From Rhodospirillaceae bacterium (lineage in GTDB: Bacteria > Pseudomonadota > Alphaproteobacteria > GCA-2731375): a DNA stretch of 64,000 bases. Position 1 is the stretch's first letter; every line of letters starts with the position of its first letter. The stretch lies in contig JABIWH010000019.1 of the NCBI GenBank assembly GCA_018701215.1, positions 104,854 through 168,853 on the forward strand, in the 5' to 3' direction. Below are positions 36,701-44,044 of this stretch, in pieces. The translations under genes and the position numbers were made by a program. The notes below the pieces were generated by a model that was not told the origin of the DNA, did no database searches, and worked only from the letters and a program-made list of their open reading frames with translations.

Positions 36701-37558
36701 ATGTTGCACCGGGTTCTTGATGAGACCATCGAAGTCAGGATCAGGGAAGCGCCGGTTGCTTGTTTTTGCAAGATCGACCCGGGGCAATTGGAAACCGCGC
36801 TACTTAATCTAGCCATCAATGCCCGTGACGCCATGGCTTCGGGCGGAGTTTTGGCGATCACGGTCAGCAGCGCCAATCTTGACCAGGCCGATGGCGAAAT
36901 GGCCGCCGGCGGCTATGTCACTTTGACAATCACGGATACCGGCGCCGGCATGAGCGAGGCCGTCCTCGCCCGTGTCTTCGAGCCGTTTTACACCACCAAG
37001 GGACAGGGCAAGGGCACAGGCCTTGGATTATCCATGGTCTATGGTTTCGTGAAACAATCTTCAGGCCATATCCTGTTGGAAAGCGAACCCGGCGTGGGCA
37101 CGACTTTCACCATCCATCTGCCGCGATATGATCAGGCCAGTGAGGCACCGGCCACCGACGCCATGCCGCAATCAATCACGGATAGCAATGAATGTATTCT
37201 GGTAGTCGAGGACGAGCCCGATTTGCTGGCGATGGCATCGCGATTGCTGCAATCGCTGGGTTACCAGGTCTTTCAAGCAAGTGATGGCCCCGCGGCAATG
37301 GAGATCCTGGCATCAGGACAGAAAATCGATCTGTTGTTGAGCGATGTTGTTCTACCCAAGGGTTCCAGCGGGCCGGACATCGCCGCCCGCGCTCAAGACC
37401 TGCAGCCCCATATCAGGGTTCTTTTCATGTCCGGTTACAACGACCATCCGATACTGAACAGTAATACAACAGGCCCACAGCCGGCCTTGATCGCCAAACC
37501 TTTCCGCAAGGCACAGCTCGCGGCCCAGGTCAGGGCTATCCTTGATCACGCGAACTGA
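33734..37558 (+). CDS. multi-PAS hybrid histidine kinase with C-terminal receiver
   Basis: 1274-residue cytosolic sensor kinase with no membrane segment. About seven PAS domains occupy residues 20-890; three of them begin at residues 398, 524 and 650 and repeat with an exact 126-residue period (EGS-QG, FGY, GLRKDG, WLENR landmarks). A HisKA segment has GIAHDFNNLL with H917, followed by an HATPase (NLAINARDAMASG, DTGAGM, GTGLGLSMVYG) and a receiver from about 1152 with phospho-acceptor D1204 (LLLSDVVLP). The HDFNN type kinase usually signals through its own receiver or a separate regulator; none is adjacent. The stop lies 4 bases from a convergent CoA-transferase. Confidence 0.93.
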   Translation: MSKGTRNPSRHGGKSKQQLIEELSRLEESLDAMPEALVAFDPEDRITYYNHAFEALFPSFAAVLRPGLPYRDMLRAQLAGISLKAAEGREDEWIEERVIRRKNLGPASEQLFDDGRVMQLNQYGTASGGTVDIRRDITELRRSQSVERQQQSQLQTLMYAVPMPMFFKDSDGRYLGCNPAYERFMGVREADLVGKRIGELIGQERAVVHDRADMALFASKGSDVYERTAIAGSGAQREVIFYKTVFGGNDEVPQTLVGVLIDITEIRVAERTLRQSEERWAAIFQKSPNGMVLYNLSSKRILEVNNTWCSDWGFERDQIVGKKTSELNVFHNAPAQEQLYRLLKDQGFVDKFEADYVVRNGETRIAQISARIIVLDGIDCILSIVVDITTTKRAEQALAKSEAQFRDLIEGSIQGTIIHVDYQLVFANGSAAAMFGYDDVDDLLRQGSYAKLIAETDRHRLQKYKEERLKGGSAPDTYEFQGLRKDGVSIWVENRVTLIDWQGQRAVQTNIVDISERMQARHALAESERQFRNLIEGSAQGITVVVGNRIVFANNMAVEIFGYDSPGVLMRDAINVDLVARQDRDRIIGYAAQRQSDGQPPRLYDFLGLRRDGTTVWLENRTTLISWRGESAILIFTIDISDRKLAQQALAESERQFRNLIEGSLQGIVVYVDRRVAFANQAAAEIFGYHGEGDAMTGIFYLDLVAPEERDRYRRISELRHAGQSPPSLYDYKGLRKDGAVVWLENRVTTINWQGKPATLIFTVDIGERKSAAASVERFVGALEFIPQGIALWDSNRRLIYSNEQYREFLGAPGKNLDPGSHQIDIIRQSVAEGNIDDAIGREDDWIEDRLRELEEPSSTRRFRHLGRWHQGTTQRLPDGAVIVQTDDIHDLITAEEQLRQAQKMEAVGQLTGGIAHDFNNLLAVTLGHLELAADGLRQDNDSLPLLEKAIAATNRGADLVHRLLAFSSKQTLSPEIVDLNLSLQHTAEMLHRVLDETIEVRIREAPVACFCKIDPGQLETALLNLAINARDAMASGGVLAITVSSANLDQADGEMAAGGYVTLTITDTGAGMSEAVLARVFEPFYTTKGQGKGTGLGLSMVYGFVKQSSGHILLESEPGVGTTFTIHLPRYDQASEAPATDAMPQSITDSNECILVVEDEPDLLAMASRLLQSLGYQVFQASDGPAAMEILASGQKIDLLLSDVVLPKGSSGPDIAARAQDLQPHIRVLFMSGYNDHPILNSNTTGPQPALIAKPFRKAQLAAQVRAILDHAN

Positions 37559-37562
37559 TGGC

Positions 37563-38777
37563 TCAGATAGAGCCCTGATCCTTTAAAGCCGCAATCTGAT
37601 CCGTACTAAAACCAAGCAGATTGCCGAGGACGTCTTCCGTATGCTCGCCCAACCGCGGCGGTGCCACGGGCGCCGCGAACGGTGTTCCCGTCAGTTCGAT
37701 GGGATTGGCGATGTTCTTGACCTCGCCCGCGGTCGGATGCTGCATCTTCCAGATCATGCCGCGTTCTTTCAAGGTCTCGCTTTCGCAGGCTTCGCCCACC
37801 GTGCGGATGGCGCCGCAGGGAATGCCGGCACCGCTTAGAATAGCGATCCATTCATCCCGGCTCTTGGTCTGTAGCAACTCGGTCACGATGGGGATCAGTT
37901 GATCCCGGTTGCTGACACGGTCTGGCGCGTTGGCGTAAAGCTCGTGCTCCAGCAGATCCAGGCGGTCAACCGCCTTGCAGAAGGTATCCCATTGGGCATC
38001 GTTGCCGACCGCGATGTTCAACCAGCCATCGGCGGCCTGAAAGGTCTCGTAAGGCACGATGGAGGGATGGGCATTGCCGCGGCGTTCCGAGGATACGCCG
38101 GTCGCGAAATAGTTACCCGCATGATAAGTCAGCAGTGACGACAGCGCCTCCAACATGGACACCTTGACGTGCTGGCCCTTGCCAGTGTCGCGACGGATAT
38201 AGAGCGCAGCCAATATGCCCTGCACCAGGGTCATGCCCGAAACTAGATCTGCGATTGAGGTGCCCATCTTGAAGGGCGGCGTATCCGTATCGCCGGTGAT
38301 ATTCATCATGCCGCTTTCGCCCTGGATGATCAGATCATATCCTGGCCGCGTGGCATCGGGGCCACGGTCACCAAAGCCCGAGATCGAGGCATAGATCATT
38401 TCAGGCCGGCGGGCGGCAACCTCCTCGTAGCCAAAGCCCAAGCGTTTGGCGGCACCAGGGCGGAAATTCTCGACAATGACATCCGCCGTATCGATCAACT
38501 GCCAAAGAACCTCTTTGGCGTTTTCGTCCTTGAGATTCAGGGTGACGCTTTTCTTATTGCGGTTCACGGATAGGAAATAGGCGGATTGGTCGCCCTGGTA
38601 GGGCGGCGCGAAGGCCCGGGTGTCGTCACCGCCCGTGGGATGCTCCACCTTGATCACTTCCGCCCCCATATCGCCCAGGGTCATGGTGCAATACGGGCCC
38701 GCCAGGACACGGGTCAGATCTATGATCCGCAATCCAGCTAAAGGCCCGGCATCCGTAGTGGCGTCAGCAGAGGACAT
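37563..38777 (-). CDS. CaiB/BaiF family CoA-transferase
   Basis: 404-residue family III CoA-transferase. LRIIDLTRVLAGPYCTMTLG, VNRNKKSVTLNLKDE, VENFRPGAAKRLGFGYEE and RPGYDLIIQGESG (catalytic aspartate) are present, with an intact C-terminal LGEHTEDVL. It is the closest of the four in this window to the formyl-CoA/succinyl-CoA transferase pattern, but the substrate is not assignable. AAGGAG precedes the ATG at 38777, and the start overlaps the dehalogenase stop by 14 bases. It is the last gene of the seven-gene minus-strand unit. Confidence 0.93.
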   Translation of the reverse strand: MSSADATTDAGPLAGLRIIDLTRVLAGPYCTMTLGDMGAEVIKVEHPTGGDDTRAFAPPYQGDQSAYFLSVNRNKKSVTLNLKDENAKEVLWQLIDTADVIVENFRPGAAKRLGFGYEEVAARRPEMIYASISGFGDRGPDATRPGYDLIIQGESGMMNITGDTDTPPFKMGTSIADLVSGMTLVQGILAALYIRRDTGKGQHVKVSMLEALSSLLTYHAGNYFATGVSSERRGNAHPSIVPYETFQAADGWLNIAVGNDAQWDTFCKAVDRLDLLEHELYANAPDRVSNRDQLIPIVTELLQTKSRDEWIAILSGAGIPCGAIRTVGEACESETLKERGMIWKMQHPTAGEVKNIANPIELTGTPFAAPVAPPRLGEHTEDVLGNLLGFSTDQIAALKDQGSI

Positions 38778-39468
38778 CGGCAAGCTCCTTGAAATCTTTC
38801 ACAATAATATCTGGTTGGTGCGGCGTGTGGCCAAAGGGCCGCTTGCGCCGGTCAATGAAGGCCGTAGGTATGCCACAGGACTTTGCGCCGATGCAATCAA
38901 AGGCGTGATTGGCGACGAACAGAATATTTTCCGGCGGCAAGCCAATAATCTCGGCGGCCTTTTTATAGGTCGCCCGATGCGGTTTGAAGTAGCCGGCGGC
39001 CTGGACCGAAATGACATGATCAAAGGGAAAGCCGATATGCGGCTTGGCCGCCTCCAACATATCCACATCACCATTGGAGAGAATGGCCAGCTGGTATGTA
39101 GCGGCCAAACGCTGCAAGGCCGCGATCACCTCGGGAAATGGTTTCAGGCGCTCGATTTCACTGACCAGCCAGCGTACTTCGTCATCGCTATAACTAAAGC
39201 CGCAGCGGTCCATGACGTATGCGACAGCCTGCTGGCCGATCTCGCGATACGGCGTGTGCGGCCCTTCGCTCAAGGCATCGATCATCGAGTTTTCGAAGTG
39301 CGTGCGCCGCCACCAGGTCACAAAACGATGCGGCTCCTCCGCAAAACCCTTGGTCCTGAGAAAATCCGTCACCGCCGCCGTCAAGCCAGCCTGCATATCA
39401 ACAACGGTGCCGTATTGATCAAACACCAGGGCCTTTATGTTAGCCTTCAATTCAGTACTATCGACCAT
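38764..39468 (-). CDS. haloacid dehalogenase, type II
   Basis: 234-residue HAD hydrolase. ALVFDQYGTVVDMQAG has the nucleophilic aspartate, AILSNGDVDML the motif II serine, YFKPHRATYKKA the motif III lysine and FVANHAFDCIGAKSCG replaces the SSNxWD motif IV of the classic L-2-haloacid dehalogenases. The change suggests a substrate different from the paralogue at 25.1 kb. It starts 4 bases after the enolase-superfamily gene and overlaps the CoA-transferase, so it is co-transcribed with both. Confidence 0.91.
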   Translation of the reverse strand: MVDSTELKANIKALVFDQYGTVVDMQAGLTAAVTDFLRTKGFAEEPHRFVTWWRRTHFENSMIDALSEGPHTPYREIGQQAVAYVMDRCGFSYSDDEVRWLVSEIERLKPFPEVIAALQRLAATYQLAILSNGDVDMLEAAKPHIGFPFDHVISVQAAGYFKPHRATYKKAAEIIGLPPENILFVANHAFDCIGAKSCGIPTAFIDRRKRPFGHTPHQPDIIVKDFKELADVLC

Positions 39469-39472
39469 GTTG

Positions 39473-40642
39473 TTAAGCGCCCACTAAACGTTGGATTTCG
39501 GAAAACATGGCGGTTTTCGCTTCCATGCCGATGCCGATGTGCTCGCCAGGTTCCGCCCTGCCGCCTTCGACCACGGTGTCATCGGCGAAGCCGCCAAAGG
39601 GCTGGAAAACGCCGGGATATGATTCCGAGCCGCCCAGCTGCAATCCCGCCGCCATGGCCAGGGCCAATTGATGACCGCCATGGGGAATATGGCGCCTTCG
39701 GGGCCAACCCAGGCCTTCCAACACCTCGAGAATATCGAGATATTCCGTCAGTCCATAGCAAAGCGCGGGGTCAAACTGCAGCCAATCGATATCCGGACGC
39801 ATGCCGCCATGACGGGCCAGGTTTCGGGCATCTTGCAGGGAGAACAAATTCTCGCCCGTGGCGATAGCGCCGGAATAGGCGGCGGTCAATTCCGCATTCA
39901 GGGAATAATCCAGGGGATCGCCAGGTTCCTCGAACCAGAACAGGCCATAATCCTGCATGGCATCGCCATAGGCCAGGGCGGTGTCCAGATCAAAGCGGCC
40001 ATTGGCATCCACCGCCAAATCGCCGCCGCTGCCAACCTCGTCGATCACCGCCTCGATCCGGGCCAGATCCTCGGCCAGGGGCGCGGCGCCGATTTTCATC
40101 TTCACCGCCTTGTAGCCCTGATCGTGGTAACCGCGCATTTCCTCGCGCAAACGCTGCAAGCCCTTGCCGGGATAGTAATAACCGCCGCCGGGGTAGACCA
40201 GAACCCGTGCGTCATGGTCGCCGCCGCTATAGCGCTCCGACAGCACCCGCCACAACGGTTTCTCTTCCAGCTTCGCCAGCAGATCCCAAACCGCCATGTC
40301 CACAGCACTTGCCGCCACTGCACGATCACCATGACCGCCCGGCTTTTCGTTGGTCAGCATGATCTTGCGGATTTGGCGCGGATCGAAATTTTGCCCACTC
40401 TCGTCCAGCAGATCCGCCGCTGCCGCTGCCTGGATACGGGGGATCAGGCGTTCCCGCAGAATGCCGCCCTGGGCATAGCGGCCATTGGAACAAAACCCGT
40501 AGCCAGTGACCGCTTTCCCGTTGCGAAAGGTGTCACTTTCCACGGCGACAACGGAAATTGTCATCTGTGAAAAATCAACGTAAGCGTTGCTCATTTCCGA
40601 GCCAATGGCCGCCGTGGCCTCACGAATATCGGTAATGCGCAT
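39473..40642 (-). CDS. enolase-superfamily dehydratase, D(-)-tartrate dehydratase-like
   Basis: 389-residue member of the mandelate racemase subgroup. From memory it matches the Bradyrhizobium D-tartrate dehydratase closely: RITDIREATAAIGSEMSNAY, NGRYAQGGILRER, NEKPGGHGDRAVAASA and YYYPGKGLQRLREEMRGY. KMKIG gives the catalytic lysine K183, DANGRF and FEEPGDPLDY two metal ligands with ATGENLFS the third region, and IPHGGHQ the catalytic histidine. The expected reaction is dehydration of an acid sugar such as D-tartrate to an enol, then the 2-keto acid. The ATG at 40642 lies 8 bases past the gamma-glutamyltransferase stop. Confidence 0.88.
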   Translation of the reverse strand: MRITDIREATAAIGSEMSNAYVDFSQMTISVVAVESDTFRNGKAVTGYGFCSNGRYAQGGILRERLIPRIQAAAAADLLDESGQNFDPRQIRKIMLTNEKPGGHGDRAVAASAVDMAVWDLLAKLEEKPLWRVLSERYSGGDHDARVLVYPGGGYYYPGKGLQRLREEMRGYHDQGYKAVKMKIGAAPLAEDLARIEAVIDEVGSGGDLAVDANGRFDLDTALAYGDAMQDYGLFWFEEPGDPLDYSLNAELTAAYSGAIATGENLFSLQDARNLARHGGMRPDIDWLQFDPALCYGLTEYLDILEVLEGLGWPRRRHIPHGGHQLALAMAAGLQLGGSESYPGVFQPFGGFADDTVVEGGRAEPGEHIGIGMEAKTAMFSEIQRLVGA

Positions 40643-40650
40643 AAATTCAG

Positions 40651-42363
40651 CTACCAACCCAGGGCATAGCCGGCGCGGCGCGGATCGGCACCGGATTCCA
40701 TCAAACCGGTTTTCAGGTCATGGCGTATGGTGCACATGGAGCCGGCCAGCCAGGACCAATCACCCCACCATTCGATCTTGTGGCCCATTGCCGATAGTAC
40801 CGAGGCCACGTCATCATCAATCCGGCCTTCAAGCTTCAACAAACCGGGATGATACGAGTGCGGCGCAAATGACTGCGGGAAGGAATAGGAGGCAAAACGG
40901 GGCGCCTCCACCGCCAGCTGCGGGTTCATCTCGAAAGCATCGATATTCAGCAAAGTCTGCGCCATGGCCTGGCATTGCACATCCGCCCCCGGTGTCCCCA
41001 GCGGCAGGGCCCATTCGCCGGGCCGGATGGCAATCGCCGGGTTGGGCGTCAGGCGCGGCCGCTTGCCGGGTTCGATGGATGACGGATGCTGTGGGTTGGG
41101 CCGGGATTGCGAACCCCGTGACGAAGGTACGAAACCCAAGCCCGGTATCACCGGACCATCGGAGGATGTGTCCGACGGCGTGGCGGAAAAGACATTGCCC
41201 TTGGCATCCACCACACAGGCGTAAGAGGTATCCAAAGCGGTCAGCGGCGTTGGCGAGGGCTCAACCCGAGGGGCGCGCGGATCGCCAGACGGTGGCATTT
41301 CCGGCCAGGCGCTCTCGGGATCGATCATGGCGCGGCGTTGCTTGGCGTAATCGTCGGAAAGCAGCATATCCATGGGCACATCGACAAAACGGGGATCACC
41401 GTACCAGCGTTCCCTGTCCGCCACCGCCAGCTTCACCGCCTCGGTCACATGATGAATGTAGGCTGCGGAATTATGCCCCATGCCGCTCAGGTTTTGCCCT
41501 TGCAGCAATTGCATGATCTGTAACAGCATCGGTCCCTGGCACCACGGCCCGCAGCTATAGACCTTGGTCCCGGCCACATCGATGCGCAGGGCGTCTTCAA
41601 CCTCAACTTCAAAACTGGCCAGGTCTTCCATGCGGATCAGGCCGCCGTTGTCCTCGTGATAGGTGCTGATCTTGCGGGCGATATCACCTTTGTAGAAGGC
41701 ATCGCGGGCGGCCCGCAGACCAGCGATGCGGTCACCGCCGGCGGCCGCCTCGCAATCAGCCATATATTGCAGGGATCGACCCAAATCCTCCTGGCGAAAA
41801 TTCTCGCCAACCTTTGGCGAATGACCACCGGGAAGGTAAATTTCGGCATTGGCGTCCCAGCGGGCGTATTTCTCCGCCTTCTCGGCCAGCAACTCCGCCA
41901 TCAGGGCATACATGGCGAAACCATCGCGGGCCAATTTGATGGAGGCCGAGGCGACTTCACCAAAGGTCATGCTGCCGTAACGCTCCAACGCCATGATCCA
42001 GGCCGCCGGCGCGCCGGGCACGATACAGCGCAAAATGCCCTCGGGCACGCTGTCGGGATATTCCCTGGTAAAAAATTCAGGATCGGTCGCGGCGGGCCAG
42101 GTACCCAGACCCGAAATCGTGACCACGCGGTCTTCTTCCGCCGAATAGATGATGATCGGCGCCACGCCCGCGACGCCGACCAGTTCGCTCTGCACCACGC
42201 CCAGCGCCATGCCGGCGGCAACCCCGCCGTCAATAGCGTTACCGCCCGCCTCCATCACCTGAAAGCTGGCTTGCGCCGCCAAATAATGTCCGGCGGCGGT
42301 CATATGACGCCGGCCCCGCAAAGACGGGCGATAGGCATCCATGAAAGAGGCAGGCGGTTGCAT
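40651..42363 (-). CDS. gamma-glutamyltransferase family protein
   Basis: 570-residue Ntn-hydrolase, normally processed autocatalytically into two subunits. The large-subunit part has AAGHYLAAQASFQVMEAGGNAIDGGVAAG, and the predicted cleavage site is in PLTALDTSYACVVDAKGN, where the threonine becomes the nucleophile. No signal peptide is visible, so it is cytosolic, unlike periplasmic GGT of E. coli. The LDTSY form and the insert SSRGSQSRPNP recall the YwrD-like branch, for which acceptor and donor are not well defined. AGGAGA lies before the ATG. It is the fourth gene of the unit. Confidence 0.88.
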   Translation of the reverse strand: MQPPASFMDAYRPSLRGRRHMTAAGHYLAAQASFQVMEAGGNAIDGGVAAGMALGVVQSELVGVAGVAPIIIYSAEEDRVVTISGLGTWPAATDPEFFTREYPDSVPEGILRCIVPGAPAAWIMALERYGSMTFGEVASASIKLARDGFAMYALMAELLAEKAEKYARWDANAEIYLPGGHSPKVGENFRQEDLGRSLQYMADCEAAAGGDRIAGLRAARDAFYKGDIARKISTYHEDNGGLIRMEDLASFEVEVEDALRIDVAGTKVYSCGPWCQGPMLLQIMQLLQGQNLSGMGHNSAAYIHHVTEAVKLAVADRERWYGDPRFVDVPMDMLLSDDYAKQRRAMIDPESAWPEMPPSGDPRAPRVEPSPTPLTALDTSYACVVDAKGNVFSATPSDTSSDGPVIPGLGFVPSSRGSQSRPNPQHPSSIEPGKRPRLTPNPAIAIRPGEWALPLGTPGADVQCQAMAQTLLNIDAFEMNPQLAVEAPRFASYSFPQSFAPHSYHPGLLKLEGRIDDDVASVLSAMGHKIEWWGDWSWLAGSMCTIRHDLKTGLMESGADPRRAGYALGW

Positions 42364-42392
42364 GGCAGTCTCTCCTATTAGCCCTTGAAGTC

Positions 42393-43166
42393 CTATTTGC
42401 CTTTGAAAACGGGCGCGCGTTTTTCGGCGAAGGCCAACATCGCCTCCTTGGAGTCTTCATAGGAAGACAGATCATAGGTCATGTTCTGTTCGAACCGATA
42501 ACCATCCCGCAGGCTCATTTCCTCGATCGTGTTCAGGGCATGCTTGGCGATGCGCGAGGCGACCGGGCTTTTCGCCGCGATGGTCCGGGCCAGATCCATG
42601 GCAGCATCCATCAGCTCCTCCGCCGGCACGCAAGCCTCGACAATGCCGCGGCGATACAATTCCTCGCCCGGCACCCGGTAACCGGTCAACATGACCCGAC
42701 GGATCAGGGAATGGCCAAACAGCCGCATGGCATGACGCCCGCCGCCCATCAAACCCACATCAATTTCCGGCAGGCCCAGGCTGGCCTTTTCCGATGCGAT
42801 CAGAATATCGCAGCTGGCCGCGACCGCCAGACCGGCGCCCAGGGCAGCGCCGTTGAGGGCGCCAATAACCGGTTTGCGGCATTCCATGATGGAATGGAAA
42901 CATTCCCGCGCCCGCCGATTATGCGCCCAGGCATCACCCGGTTGCCGTTCCTCGCCGGCCTTGTTCTTGATATTGGCGCCGGCGGAGAAGATCTTGCCCG
43001 CGCCAGTCAATACGGCAACGCGGACATCATCCATGTCCGAGATGGTGTCGAAGACCTGCATCATCTCTTCGTGAAATTGCTGGTCCTGGGCATTCACGGG
43101 CGGATTGTCCATGGTAACCAGGGCAATGTGATCGGCGATCTCGCAACGAATGATTTCGGTCTTCAT
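42393..43166 (-). CDS. enoyl-CoA hydratase/isomerase (crotonase) family protein
   Basis: 257-residue crotonase. VLTGAGKIFSAGANIKNKAG is the first oxyanion-hole block and ALNGAALGAGLAVAASCDILIA the second. The first catalytic glutamate (usually in E-G-G) is replaced here by small residues, while LGLPEIDVGLMGGG keeps a glutamate, so the enzyme may be an isomerase, lyase or decarboxylase rather than a simple hydratase. GGAGGAAACGAGT precedes the ATG. It lies 29 bases ahead of the GGT gene and 26 after the DUF1445 gene. Confidence 0.91.
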   Translation of the reverse strand: MKTEIIRCEIADHIALVTMDNPPVNAQDQQFHEEMMQVFDTISDMDDVRVAVLTGAGKIFSAGANIKNKAGEERQPGDAWAHNRRARECFHSIMECRKPVIGALNGAALGAGLAVAASCDILIASEKASLGLPEIDVGLMGGGRHAMRLFGHSLIRRVMLTGYRVPGEELYRRGIVEACVPAEELMDAAMDLARTIAAKSPVASRIAKHALNTIEEMSLRDGYRFEQNMTYDLSSYEDSKEAMLAFAEKRAPVFKGK

Positions 43167-43192
43167 ACTCGTTTCCTCCTACAGAATTCTAA

Positions 43193-44023
43193 CTAAGCCG
43201 GACGCCCGCTGGGTAGATCGGTGATCAGCATGGAGCCCGGCGTATGGGTAATACATAGTGGCGGCTTGGCGGCCCGTACGGCTGCTTGCGGCGTCACGCC
43301 ACAGGCCCAGAAAACCGGCACGTCGCCGGGCTTGACCACGGGCACATCGCCCCAGGCAGGCTGCATCAGATCGGCAATACCGATGGCGGACGGATCGCCA
43401 ATATGCAGCGGTGTGCCGTGCATCATGGGAAAGCGGGATGTCACCTCAACCGCGCGGATCGCCTCGGCCATGGGCATGGGCCGCATGGAGACGACAATCG
43501 GTCCGGAAAATGGCCCCGCCGGCGTGGTGGCGATATTGCTGCGGTACATGGGGATCAGATAGCCCTCTTCCAAATGACGCAACGGCACGCCATCGGCCAG
43601 CAAGGCCTCCTCGAACGAAAAGGAACAGCCCAAGACAAAGGTCACCAGATCGTCACGCCACAGATCGCTGATATCGGTCACGCTGTCGGCCAATTCGCCA
43701 TCGCGGTAGATATTGTAGGACGAGACATCACTGCGGATATCAATATCCGCACCCAAGGTCGGCAGCATGGGATCGCCGGTTTCCGAGACGCCCACCAGGG
43801 GGCAGGGTTTTGGATTGCGCTGGCAAAAGCGGGCAAAATCCAACGCCAGATCGCTGGGCAGAATAGCCAGGTTGCCCTGCATTTTTCCCAAGGCCATGCC
43901 ACCGGTTTGCCCGGTGATCTCGCCCTTGCGGATCAGGCCGCGCACATGTGCCGCGCTGGCGTGGGCCAGCTCGCCGGCGAAGTCTTCCGCCCGAACTGCA
44001 TCATCCACATCACGTAATGCCAT
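43193..44023 (-). CDS. DUF1445 / D-glutamate cyclase-family putative hydro-lyase
   Basis: 276-residue protein of the PF07286 group annotated as putative hydro-lyase; one eukaryotic family member has D-glutamate cyclase activity (D-glutamate to 5-oxo-D-proline). RGLIRKGEITGQTGGMALGKMQGNLAILPS and PVFWACGVTPQAAV are the family hallmarks. GGAGGAACGATA precedes the ATG. Together with the gamma-glutamyltransferase two genes away it hints at gamma-glutamyl/5-oxoproline chemistry, but this is context only. Confidence 0.88.
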   Translation of the reverse strand: MALRDVDDAVRAEDFAGELAHASAAHVRGLIRKGEITGQTGGMALGKMQGNLAILPSDLALDFARFCQRNPKPCPLVGVSETGDPMLPTLGADIDIRSDVSSYNIYRDGELADSVTDISDLWRDDLVTFVLGCSFSFEEALLADGVPLRHLEEGYLIPMYRSNIATTPAGPFSGPIVVSMRPMPMAEAIRAVEVTSRFPMMHGTPLHIGDPSAIGIADLMQPAWGDVPVVKPGDVPVFWACGVTPQAAVRAAKPPLCITHTPGSMLITDLPSGRPA

Positions 44024-44044
44024 TATCGTTCCTCCTGTTCCGGC

